In this document: positions 16,333-24,676 of the stretch, piece after piece | How positions within the stretch are numbered: the first letter of the stretch is position 1 | How the letters are laid out: every line of letters starts with the position of its first letter | DNA from: Planctomycetaceae bacterium | GTDB lineage: Bacteria; Planctomycetota; PLA2 | Assembly (NCBI GenBank): GCA_011525755.1 | Contig: WYBS01000047.1 | Coordinates: 1-61,967 of the forward strand | Direction of reading: 5' to 3' | DNA: 61,967 nt | Made by a program: the position numbers and the translations under genes | Notes under the pieces: generated by a model | The model's input: the letters and a program-made list of their open reading frames with translations, nothing else | Told to the model about the DNA's origin: nothing | Databases searched by the model: none

Positions 16333-19300
16333 GCCCCCCGTGACGTCGCCGGGGTTTCTCTATGCCGTCTCGTGGGAGGTCTGCAATCCCGGGGGCGGCG
16401 TCCATACCGTGCTCGCCACGTCGGCGCCGGTGGTCCACGCGTACTACGGGAGCGACCTGCTCTTCGTGGGCCCCGACCTGTGGGCCGAGCGCGAGGCGCA
16501 GGCGGATTTCGTGCCGGACGCGGTGCAGCCGCCGCTCGCGGCGCTCGCCGCCGAACGCGACGTGCCCGTCCGCTTCGGCCGCTGGAACGTGAACGGCTCG
16601 CCCGCGGTCGCCCTCGTCGACTACGGGCGGCTCCTCGAGGCGAAGAACAGGATCCTCGGCGACCTCTGGAACGACTTCGCCGTCGACTCGATCCACGCCG
16701 ACTGGGACACGGTCGAGCGGATCCTCTTCGGCTACGCCGCGGGGACGCTCATCGAGCTCCACTACCACGCGACGGTGCGGCCGCGCGCCGTGCGCGCCGT
16801 GGCGCACTTCCACCAGTGGGTCGGCTGCGCCGGTCTCCTGCGCCTCGCGCGCACGTGCGCCGAGATCGGCACCGTCTACACGCCGCATGGCACCGCGCTC
16901 GGCCGCGCGATGGCGACGGAAGGGCTCGACCCGCGGAGCGCGCTGGACCCTGCCGACGCGCTCGCGTGGGCGAGGGAGCGCGGGATCGAGGCTCAGCATT
17001 CGCTCGAGGCGGCCGGCGCGCGCGAGGCGAACGTGCTCACCGTGGTGAGCGAGCAGGGACTGCACGAAACGTCAAAGCTCCTCGGGCGGCGTCCCGACCT
17101 GATCACCCCGAACGGCTTCTCCCTCCGCACGCCTCCCGACCCGGCGCGGCGCGGCGAGGTGAGGAAGGCCATCCTCGATGCGGCATCGAAGATCGTCGGG
17201 TCGCGCATCGACGGGCGGAAGACGCGCGTCGTCTTCTCGTCCGGCAGGTACGAGTTCCGGAACAAGGGATTCGAGGTCGCGCTCCGCGCCGCGAGCCGCC
17301 TCCGGAAGCACGATCCGAGGCCGCCGCGCGACCTCCTGCTGCTGATCTTCGCGTCGGCGCCGCAGACGGGCCGGCGTCCGGAGATCGTGCAGCGGCTCGA
17401 CGCGAAGGAGCTCGCGGGCGCGCCGTGCGGCATCTGCACGCACAACCTCGCGCGTCCCGACGAGGACCCGATCCTGCTCACCTGCAAGGAGGAGGATCTC
17501 GACAACCGTCCCGAGGACCCCGTGAAGGCGGTCTTCGTGCCGGTGATCCTCAACGGACGCGACCCGCTGTTCCCCTACTCGTACCTCGACGTGCTCCAGG
17601 CGAGCGACCTGTCGATCTTCCCGTCGCTCTACGAGCCGTGGGGCTACACGCCGATCGAGAGCCTCGCCGCGGGCGTGCCGACCGTGACGACCGATGTCAC
17701 GGGCATCGGCCGATTCCTCCTCGCGCTGCCGCCGAACGAGCGTCGCGCGGCCACCGTGCTCCCCGCGGGAGAGGGGCTTGCCGCCGCTCTCACCGAGGAG
17801 CTCTACCGCTTCCTCGCGCTGTCCGACGACGAGGTCGATGTCCTCCGGCTCGCGGGAGGCGACGTCGTCGCGCGCACCTCGTGGGAGAAGCTCATCGGCC
17901 CGACGTTCGAGGCGCACCGCCGCGCCTTCGCGGCCGCGCGGAAGCGGCGCGGGACCGCGATCGGCCCCGGGTTCACCGCCCTCTCCCGGGGAGCCCTCAC
18001 CGTCATCGAGGCGAAGAGCGAGGACCGCCCCCGCCTGCACGCCTTCGTCGTGACGGCGGCGGTCCCGGAGCGCATCGGCCGCCTGCAGGAGCTGGCGAAG
18101 AACCTCTGGTGGTCGTGGCGCCCCGAGGCGCGCGACCTCTTCGAGGGCATCGACGCACACGCGTTCGCCGCGGCCGACGGGAACCCGATGCGGTTCCTGC
18201 GCGAGGTCGATCCGAACCGGCTGCTCGCCGCGGCGAGGGACGAGGCGTTCCTCAAGCGGTACGACGCCGTGCTCCGGGACCTGGACACGTATCGCACGCT
18301 GCCGCCCGCCGACGCGCCGCGCACTGCCTATTTCTGCGCGGAGTACGGGATCCACGAGAGCCTTCCCGTCTACAGCGGCGGGCTCGGCGTGCTCGCCGGC
18401 GACCACCTGCGCTCCGCGAGCGACCTGCGCCTGCCGCTCTGCGCGGTCGGGCTCCGCTACGCGAACGGCTACTTCGTGCAGCGCATCCAGCCCAACGGGA
18501 GCCAGGGAGTCGAGTTCGTGCCCGTCGATCCCGCCGACATGCCGGTCGAGGAGGTGCGGGCGGCGGACGGCACGCCGCTGCGCATCGCGATCAACATGCC
18601 GGAGCGCACGCTCAAGGCGCGCGCGTTCAAGGTCGACGTCGGCCGCGTCCCCCTCTACCTGCTCGACACGCTCGTCCCCGAGAACGACCCCGCCGACCAG
18701 AACGTGACCGACCGGCTCTACCCGTCGGACCGGGAGCCGCGCCTGCGGCAGGAGATCCTGCTCGGCATCGGCGGATGGATGCTGCTGAAGGCGCTCGGCG
18801 AGCCGCCCGAGGTGTGCCACCTGAACGAGGGCCACTCCGCGTTCCTCCTCCTCGAACGCCTGCTCAACCTCGTCGAGGAGAAGGGGCTCACGTACCACGA
18901 GGCCGCGGAGGTCGTGCGCGTCTCGACGGTCTTCACGACGCACACGCCGGTGCCCGCGGGCCACGATCGCTTCTCCGAGGGGCTCATGCGCCGGTACTTC
19001 GGCCACGTCGCGAACCGCCTCGGCCTCTCGTGGGAGGCGTTCCTCGACCTCGGGCGCTCCTCGCGCGACGAGCAGGAGTTCTCGATGACCGTGCTCGCGC
19101 TCAAGCTCTCGGCGCGCGCGAACGGCGTGAGCCGCCTGCACGGCGACGTGTCGCGGAAGATGCTCTCGAACGTCTGGCCCGGGTTCCACCGCGCGGAGAC
19201 GCCGGTCTACTCGATCACGAACGGCGTGCACCTCGGCGCGTGGGCGGGACCGGAGGTCGACCGCCTCTTCCGCCGCCACCTCGGGGAGGACTGGGCGCTC

Positions 19301-20557
19301 CACCACCCGCCGCCGGCGCGCTGGCAGGGGCTCCGCTCCGTCCCCGACGCGGAGGTGTGGCAGACGCACACCGCGCAGAAGCTGCGCATGCTCGACTTCC
19401 TCCGCGACTCGGTCGAGCGGACCGGGCTCCGCCGCGGCGAGAACCCCGTGACGTTGCGCAAGCGCCTCGAGGGGATCGACGACGACGCGCTCTGGATCGG
19501 CTTCGCGCGCCGCTTCGCTCCCTACAAGCGCGCGGCGCTCGCCTTCCACGATCCCGCCCGCCTGCACGCGATCCTCGCGGACAGCGAGCGGCCGGTGCGC
19601 ATCGTGTTCGCGGGCAAGTCGCACCCGGACGACCGCGAGGGGGCGGACCTCGTGAAGAAGGTGATCGAGTACACGCAGGATCCCCGGTTCGCGGGCCGCG
19701 TCTTCTTCGTCGAGGACTACGGGCTCGCGGCGGGCCGGATGCTCGTGCAGGGCTGCGACGTGTGGCTCAACACGCCCACGCGCCCGCTCGAGGCCTCGGG
19801 CACGAGCGGGATGAAGGCGGCGCTCAACGGCGCGCTGCAACTCTCGATCCTCGACGGGTGGTGGTGCGAGGGCTACGACGGTACGAACGGGTGGGGGCTG
19901 GGGGAGGGTCGCGAGTACTCGAACCCGGAGATGCAGCTCGAGTACGACAGCCGGAGCCTCTACGGGCTGCTCGAGACGCGCGTCGCGCCGCTCTACTTCG
20001 ACCGCGACACGAACGGGGTCCCCGCGGGCTGGATCGACATGATGAAGAGCGCGTGGGCGACGATCCCCGACGAGTTCAACACGCACAGGATGGTCGAGGA
20101 GTACGTGCGCACGGCGTACGTGCCGCTCGCGCAGGAGGTGGCGCGGGTTGCGAAGGACGGCTTCGCCGGCGCGCGCGAGCGCGCGAGGATCCACGCGCAG
20201 ATCTCGGACGCGTGGAAGAACGTGCACATCGAGGACGTCTCGGTCACCGACCCGAAGCGCGGGAACCTCGGCATCGGCGACGTCTTCGAGGTGCGCGCAA
20301 AGGTGCGGCTCGGGGCCATCTCGCCGGACCTGATCTCGGTCGAGCTCTACGTCGGGCCGGCGGACCGGAAGGGCGAGCTCGAGGAGCCGGTGGTGATCCC
20401 GCTCCTCCGCGAGGGCGAGGTGACGAACGGCACGGCGACCTACACGGGCGCCTACCTCCCGAGGGGCGCGGGATCCTTCCTCTACGGCGTGCGCGTGCTC
20501 CCTGCCGTCGACGGCCTCCACGAAACCGCCCACCTTGGCCTCGTCCGCTGGGCGTGA
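16331..20557 (+). CDS. glycogen synthase (GT3) fused to alpha-glucan phosphorylase (GT35)
   Basis: A 1408-residue fusion. Residues 1-545 look like a GT3 (eukaryote-type) glycogen synthase: FLYAVSWEVCNPGGGVHTV at the N-terminus, EPWGYTPIESLAAGVP near residue 435. After a linker comes the DUF3417 segment of GlgP-type phosphorylases (RLQELAKNLWWSWRPEARDLF near residue 585), then SGGLGVLAGDHLRSASD, CHLNEGHSAF, TTHTPVPAGHDRF and the pyridoxal-phosphate lysine motif EASGTSGMKAALNG near residue 1155. A C-terminal beta domain completes it. One protein would thus both extend and phosphorolyse alpha-1,4-glucan. All key residues seen are intact. The in-frame GTG at 16340 may be the real start. It is monocistronic and ends before three hairpins. 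Confidence 0.92.
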   Translation: MPPVTSPGFLYAVSWEVCNPGGGVHTVLATSAPVVHAYYGSDLLFVGPDLWAEREAQADFVPDAVQPPLAALAAERDVPVRFGRWNVNGSPAVALVDYGRLLEAKNRILGDLWNDFAVDSIHADWDTVERILFGYAAGTLIELHYHATVRPRAVRAVAHFHQWVGCAGLLRLARTCAEIGTVYTPHGTALGRAMATEGLDPRSALDPADALAWARERGIEAQHSLEAAGAREANVLTVVSEQGLHETSKLLGRRPDLITPNGFSLRTPPDPARRGEVRKAILDAASKIVGSRIDGRKTRVVFSSGRYEFRNKGFEVALRAASRLRKHDPRPPRDLLLLIFASAPQTGRRPEIVQRLDAKELAGAPCGICTHNLARPDEDPILLTCKEEDLDNRPEDPVKAVFVPVILNGRDPLFPYSYLDVLQASDLSIFPSLYEPWGYTPIESLAAGVPTVTTDVTGIGRFLLALPPNERRAATVLPAGEGLAAALTEELYRFLALSDDEVDVLRLAGGDVVARTSWEKLIGPTFEAHRRAFAAARKRRGTAIGPGFTALSRGALTVIEAKSEDRPRLHAFVVTAAVPERIGRLQELAKNLWWSWRPEARDLFEGIDAHAFAAADGNPMRFLREVDPNRLLAAARDEAFLKRYDAVLRDLDTYRTLPPADAPRTAYFCAEYGIHESLPVYSGGLGVLAGDHLRSASDLRLPLCAVGLRYANGYFVQRIQPNGSQGVEFVPVDPADMPVEEVRAADGTPLRIAINMPERTLKARAFKVDVGRVPLYLLDTLVPENDPADQNVTDRLYPSDREPRLRQEILLGIGGWMLLKALGEPPEVCHLNEGHSAFLLLERLLNLVEEKGLTYHEAAEVVRVSTVFTTHTPVPAGHDRFSEGLMRRYFGHVANRLGLSWEAFLDLGRSSRDEQEFSMTVLALKLSARANGVSRLHGDVSRKMLSNVWPGFHRAETPVYSITNGVHLGAWAGPEVDRLFRRHLGEDWALHHPPPARWQGLRSVPDAEVWQTHTAQKLRMLDFLRDSVERTGLRRGENPVTLRKRLEGIDDDALWIGFARRFAPYKRAALAFHDPARLHAILADSERPVRIVFAGKSHPDDREGADLVKKVIEYTQDPRFAGRVFFVEDYGLAAGRMLVQGCDVWLNTPTRPLEASGTSGMKAALNGALQLSILDGWWCEGYDGTNGWGLGEGREYSNPEMQLEYDSRSLYGLLETRVAPLYFDRDTNGVPAGWIDMMKSAWATIPDEFNTHRMVEEYVRTAYVPLAQEVARVAKDGFAGARERARIHAQISDAWKNVHIEDVSVTDPKRGNLGIGDVFEVRAKVRLGAISPDLISVELYVGPADRKGELEEPVVIPLLREGEVTNGTATYTGAYLPRGAGSFLYGVRVLPAVDGLHETAHLGLVRWA

Positions 20558-20571
20558 CCTTCACGGCCGAC

Positions 20572-20590
20572 GCGAACGTAACCCGTTCGC
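20572..20590. terminator. hairpin after the glycogen fusion gene
   Basis: GCGAACG-TAACC-CGTTCGC forms a 7-bp stem 14 nt after the stop codon. It is the first of three successive hairpins in a convergent intergenic region. Confidence 0.4.
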
Positions 20591-20614
20591 CCCATTGAGC
20601 TTGCGACCGTGGGG

Positions 20615-20632
20615 TGCGGCACTCGTGCCGCA
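20615..20632. terminator. hairpin TGCGGCAC-TC-GTGCCGCA in convergent intergenic region
   Basis: Perfect 8-bp stem with a 2-nt central spacer, related to the hairpin at 6318-6335 by compensated changes (C-G versus A-T at one stem position). Both lie between convergent genes, suggesting a recurrent termination or repeat element. Confidence 0.5.
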
Positions 20633-20640
20633 GAGGGCCG

Positions 20641-20670
20641 CGTGGACCCCGGGCCTGGCCGGGGTCCACG
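20641..20670. terminator. strong 12-bp hairpin downstream of the lipoprotein gene
   Basis: CGTGGACCCCGG (20641-20652) and CCGGGGTCCACG (20659-20670) pair perfectly around a 6-nt loop, 15 nt beyond the stop of the minus-strand lipoprotein gene. It lacks a T-tract but is the most stable structure in this gap; it may act on both strands. Confidence 0.55.
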
Positions 20671-20685
20671 TTCGGGCTCTCGGAC

Positions 20686-23600
20686 TCAGCGCCGCTCGTA
20701 CGCCCCCATGTCCACGATGACCTTGCCGTCGTTGTCGCCGTCGACGACGCGCGCGTTGCCGTCGAAATCCGTCGCCGGCAGCTTCTGGCTGCCGGGAGCC
20801 ACGAGGTCGGTGTCCACGGCGTTGAGGCCCGCGTCGACGCAGGGCGAGCCCGCGTCGAGGCGCAGGTCGCGCCCGCCCGCGTCCACGAAGAGGGGGCTGC
20901 TCTTGATGTTGGTCGCGGGATCGATGAGGCCGGCGGATCCGAAGGGTCCGGTCCCGAGGCTCCTGATGCAGCAGTAGATCGCGCGGCGGGAGAGGGGGTT
21001 CCCTGACGAGTCCCGCTCCCCCAGCATGAGCTGTGCGGTCTCGGCGGTGCTCGTGTTCGACCCCGAGAGATCGCGGGCGAGGTTGTCCCAGAAGATCGAG
21101 TTCGCGACCTGCAGGTTGCGGCACCCCCGGAGGTCCACCACGGGGTAGTCATCGAACCCCGGCGAGAGCAGGCCGACGCGGTTCACGTTGCCGACGACCG
21201 TGCACTGCGTGAGCGCGATCTCCACGCCGGGCTGGGTGACATCGAACGCGCCGAAGATGCTGATCGCTGCTCCGGTCGCCGGGGGAAGAAGCCCGGCCGA
21301 GGTGTTGGGGCTCTGCTGCACCGTGTTGTCCACGAACCGGCAGTTCAGGATGCGCGTGTCCGCCGTGACCGTCCGCCGGACCTGCCCGCTGTCCGTGTTC
21401 TCCGAGACGAAGAGGTAGACCCCCGCGCCTCGCCCGGTCTTTCCCCCCGCGCCAGACGCGGGAGGGCCCGCGTAGTTGTCGTGGAAGTCGCACGTCTCGA
21501 GGTGGAGCTTCGTGCAGAAGCGGTCGCCGTAGATGCCTCCGCCCTGCGGCTGGGGCCCGAAGAAATCGTCCGTGATGGCGCGGTTCCGGTCGAACTCGCA
21601 CCGCACTGCCGTCAGCGACCCGCCGGAGCCCACCACCGCGATGCCGCCGCCCTGGTTGGCGTCGTTCTGACGGAAGACGCAGTCCGAGATCTCCCCGTTG
21701 CGCAAGAGAACGGCCCCGCCAGAGGCCGTGGCCGTGTTGTACTGGAACGTGCAGTTCGAGATCGTGAGCCGGCCGCCCGACGCGGTGTCCGCGACGGCCG
21801 CGCCGGACCGCGCCGCATGGAAACTGAAGATGAGGTCGGTGAGATCGATCCGGCCGCCGCTGTTCAGAAGGCCCCCGCCATCGACGTTCAAGCCGTTCCC
21901 GCCGAAGATCTGGAATCCGGCGACCCGCGCGGACCGCACCGACGCGTCGGCGCGGAGGACATGGAGGCTGTTGTCCGAGCGGCTCGCGTCGTTGAGATCG
22001 GTGTGTCCGGCGTCATTCCCGGCGAGGTCGCCGGAGAGCACGCAGTAGTTCGTGAGCGGATCCGGGTTGCGCTGCTCAAGCGTCCCCTCGAACCCGGCGA
22101 ACCCGCCGTAGAGCGAGATCCCGTCCACGAGGACGAAGGAAGCCGTCCTGTCCGACGCGTGCGGCGTGTACGTCCCCTCGGCGACCCAGATCTCGCTGAC
22201 GTCGTTCGAGCGGTCGGGATCGGTCGTGCCCGGGATCGTATCCACCGCGGCCGCGCCCGCGAGATCGAGCGCGTCGCGCAGCTCCTTGAACGCCGTGGCC
22301 CAGCTCCGGCCGTCGCCGCCGGCGGGCGCCAACTGGCTCACGTAGAGCCGCAGCGCGGGCTGCAGCGGGTCGGGATCGACGGGATCCGCGAGGGTGTCGT
22401 CGTCGGTGTCCGCGTTGCTCGGATCCGTGCCCGCCGCCTGCTCCTCCGGATCCGTCCAGCCGTCGCCGTCCGCGTCGGCCGCGCGCGGATTGGCGAGCAC
22501 CTTGTACGAGACGTTCCTCGTCACGTCGTACGTGATGTCCACGACCCACCCCACGCGCGCCTCGACGAAGTCCGAGAGGCCGTCGCGGTCCGTGTCGAAG
22601 CCGTCCAGCAGGCCGTCCGGCGTGTCCTCGCCCGTCGCGTTGTCGGTCACGTCCTCGCCGCTGTCGCTCGTGCCGAGGATCGCCTCCTCGCGCTCGAACA
22701 GGCCGTCGCCGTCGCGGTCCTCCATGTAGACGAGGAAGACCTCGTCGCCGTGCCGGACCACGAGGTCGTCGAAGTGCACGGACGGATCCGCCGACTCCTC
22801 GCGCGAGGTGGTGACGAGCCAGAAGCCGAAGGGGTTCCGGGGGACGCCGGCCTCGGGATCGCCGGTCTCGCCCACGATCTCGGAGGAGACGCCGCGCACC
22901 GACTTGAGCGCCCGCACCGTAACCACGTCCCCGTCGATCTCGCGCTCCACCTCGAGCGTCTCGAAGGGGATGCCGAGCAGCCCGAGGATCTCCCCCATCG
23001 TGATGCCGGCGAGCCCGCCGTTCTCGTCCCGCGCGACGTTGGTCGCCACCTGGTAGCGCTCGTACGTGCCGTCGCCCTGGTCGATGGCCACCGTGGCGGT
23101 CCGCGCGAACGTCTTCTCCGTCAGGAACTTGAAGTCGATGCCCTCGGAGTTCTGGAGCGAGATCCCAGCCGGCCCGTAGACGATGCCGCCCGGACGCGCG
23201 AGGAACTCCTTGATGATGCTCGGGTCGACGTCGATCGCCGACAGCTCCACCACCGGGCTCGTCTCGCCCGGCGAGAGCACGAGCGACTCCACGGCGGGCT
23301 TGAGCGTCGCGAGGGTCCGGAACGCGCCGGCGCCGAGCGCGGCGGCCGGGTCCGGCGACGGCTGCCAGTGGAGCATCGTCACGAAGAGGTCCTCGACCGA
23401 GACCGTGGTGACCCCGGTGTTGCGGATCGTGGCGCCGACCTTGACCGAGCCCGAGGCCGTCGTCTCCGTGCGCGAGCGCGAGTCGCGCCGGTACTTCGAG
23501 TAGCTCTCCTGCGCAGACCTGACGGACTCCTCCTCGAGCGTCGTGCTCGACGAGTCGGTCGTCTTCGGCGCGCACAGGAATCCGGATACCTTGTCGTTGA

Positions 23601-24594
23601 CGTTGGCCGACTTCTCCGCCACCGCGCCGCGCGTGGCGTCGGGATCCTCCTGCCGGAAGTGGATGGGCCCGTCGGCGTCGCGCTTCCCCGCCGTCGCGCA
23701 GTAGACGAGCGCGGTCCCGATCGCCACCGTGGCGCAGACCGCGATGGTCGCGAGCACGGCGCTCCTCGCCTCCGGGTCCGGGCCCTTCTGCTTGCCGTCC
23801 TTCTTCGGCAGGAAGTTGCCGAAGAGCCCCGCCGCGTCCTTCAGGAGGGCCGTCGAGGCCTCCGACTCCACGACCGCGCTGTCGAGCGTGGTCGTCTTCG
23901 CCGTCGTCGTGTCCGTGGTCGTGAAGGTCTCGCCGTACTCCGTCTCCTGGCCCTGCGTCTCCGAGTAGGTCACCCGCAGCCGGATGTCGACCTCGCCCTC
24001 GAACTGGAAGCTCGCGGACGGGATCTCGGCCACGAGCGGGTCGCGCACGGGGTCGTCGAACTCCTCGAAGTCGGTTACCCCGTCGCCGTCCGTGTCGTCG
24101 AGCGAAGGCGACGTCCGGAGGACCGCGAGCTCGTTGCCGTCGAAGAGGAAGGAGTTGGGCGCCTCGAGGCCGAGGGGCCCGGTCGCGTCGCCGTCGCTGT
24201 CCACGGAGACGGGAGAGGTCATCCACCGCCGCACCTCGTCGAAGTCCGTGAGTCCGTCCCCGTCCGTGTCCGGGTCGCGGGGGTCGGTCCGGTGCTCGAA
24301 CTCCTCGAGGTCGGTGAGCCCGTCCTCGTCGGTGTCGGGGCAGGTCGGGCTGCTCGTGACCCGAACGACCGCGAGCAGGCCCGCCTCGGTGCCGAGGCCG
24401 TGCGTGTCGACCTGGATGTCGTAGCCGAGCGTCTCCTGCACGTCGGAACGGCCGTCGCCGTCCGCATCCCCCGGAGAAGGGACGCCCACCGTGGGGCACG
24501 ACGTCGGATCCGAGTTCAGGGTCCCTCCCGACCCCCCATTTCCCGAACAGGCACCCAGAAACACCGCCAGCAGGGCCAAACGTCGCGCGAGCAT
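20686..24594 (-). CDS. large TSP3-repeat lipoprotein with divergent binary-toxin-B (protective antigen)-like core and beta-helix tail
   Basis: A 1302-residue lipoprotein. The ATG at 24594 gives a signal ending in the lipobox LGAC (Cys16). Residues 43-180 hold Ca-binding thrombospondin-type-3 repeats (DADGDGRSD, DTDEDGLTD and others). Residues about 187-545 keep landmarks of anthrax protective antigen: RDPLVAEIP before the pore-forming domain, GATIRNTGVTTVSVEDL matching its NTGTAPIYNV segment, and FARTATVAIDQGDGTYE...ITMGEILGLL matching TTARIIFNGKDLN...MTLKEALKIA. An unusual hydrophobic stretch (278-303) lies in the region of the membrane-inserting loop. A second TSP3 cluster (625-745) and a C-terminal right-handed beta-helix (about 750-1302, ending VIVDMGAYERR) follow. 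Surface location is likely. A pore or adhesin role is inference; the similarity is much weaker than in its partner at 28685. Confidence 0.72.
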   Translation of the reverse strand: MLARRLALLAVFLGACSGNGGSGGTLNSDPTSCPTVGVPSPGDADGDGRSDVQETLGYDIQVDTHGLGTEAGLLAVVRVTSSPTCPDTDEDGLTDLEEFEHRTDPRDPDTDGDGLTDFDEVRRWMTSPVSVDSDGDATGPLGLEAPNSFLFDGNELAVLRTSPSLDDTDGDGVTDFEEFDDPVRDPLVAEIPSASFQFEGEVDIRLRVTYSETQGQETEYGETFTTTDTTTAKTTTLDSAVVESEASTALLKDAAGLFGNFLPKKDGKQKGPDPEARSAVLATIAVCATVAIGTALVYCATAGKRDADGPIHFRQEDPDATRGAVAEKSANVNDKVSGFLCAPKTTDSSSTTLEEESVRSAQESYSKYRRDSRSRTETTASGSVKVGATIRNTGVTTVSVEDLFVTMLHWQPSPDPAAALGAGAFRTLATLKPAVESLVLSPGETSPVVELSAIDVDPSIIKEFLARPGGIVYGPAGISLQNSEGIDFKFLTEKTFARTATVAIDQGDGTYERYQVATNVARDENGGLAGITMGEILGLLGIPFETLEVEREIDGDVVTVRALKSVRGVSSEIVGETGDPEAGVPRNPFGFWLVTTSREESADPSVHFDDLVVRHGDEVFLVYMEDRDGDGLFEREEAILGTSDSGEDVTDNATGEDTPDGLLDGFDTDRDGLSDFVEARVGWVVDITYDVTRNVSYKVLANPRAADADGDGWTDPEEQAAGTDPSNADTDDDTLADPVDPDPLQPALRLYVSQLAPAGGDGRSWATAFKELRDALDLAGAAAVDTIPGTTDPDRSNDVSEIWVAEGTYTPHASDRTASFVLVDGISLYGGFAGFEGTLEQRNPDPLTNYCVLSGDLAGNDAGHTDLNDASRSDNSLHVLRADASVRSARVAGFQIFGGNGLNVDGGGLLNSGGRIDLTDLIFSFHAARSGAAVADTASGGRLTISNCTFQYNTATASGGAVLLRNGEISDCVFRQNDANQGGGIAVVGSGGSLTAVRCEFDRNRAITDDFFGPQPQGGGIYGDRFCTKLHLETCDFHDNYAGPPASGAGGKTGRGAGVYLFVSENTDSGQVRRTVTADTRILNCRFVDNTVQQSPNTSAGLLPPATGAAISIFGAFDVTQPGVEIALTQCTVVGNVNRVGLLSPGFDDYPVVDLRGCRNLQVANSIFWDNLARDLSGSNTSTAETAQLMLGERDSSGNPLSRRAIYCCIRSLGTGPFGSAGLIDPATNIKSSPLFVDAGGRDLRLDAGSPCVDAGLNAVDTDLVAPGSQKLPATDFDGNARVVDGDNDGKVIVDMGAYERR

Positions 24595-24611
24595 GACTTC
24601 CTCCTTGGTCC

Positions 24612-24657
24612 GGAGGGAAAGTGCGCAATCGGCACCCGGACTCCCCGGCTTTTTTCC
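24612..24657 (-). promoter_or_regulatory. 5' element shared by both protective-antigen-like lipoprotein genes (copy 1)
   Basis: Read on the minus strand the block runs GGAAAAAAGCCGGGGAGTCC, then a GC-rich stretch, then GATTGCGCACTTTCCCTCC, ending 17 nt before the ATG. The second lipoprotein gene has an alignable block at 31418-31460 (GGAAAAAGCGGGGGATCC, then GAATCCGCACTTGCCTCC). Since the surrounding intergenic DNA is otherwise unrelated, a common promoter or operator is likely. It occupies most of the 82-bp gap to the divergent kinase gene, so it could influence both. Confidence 0.55.
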
Positions 24658-24676
24658 GATAGCCTTTCGGGCTCTC

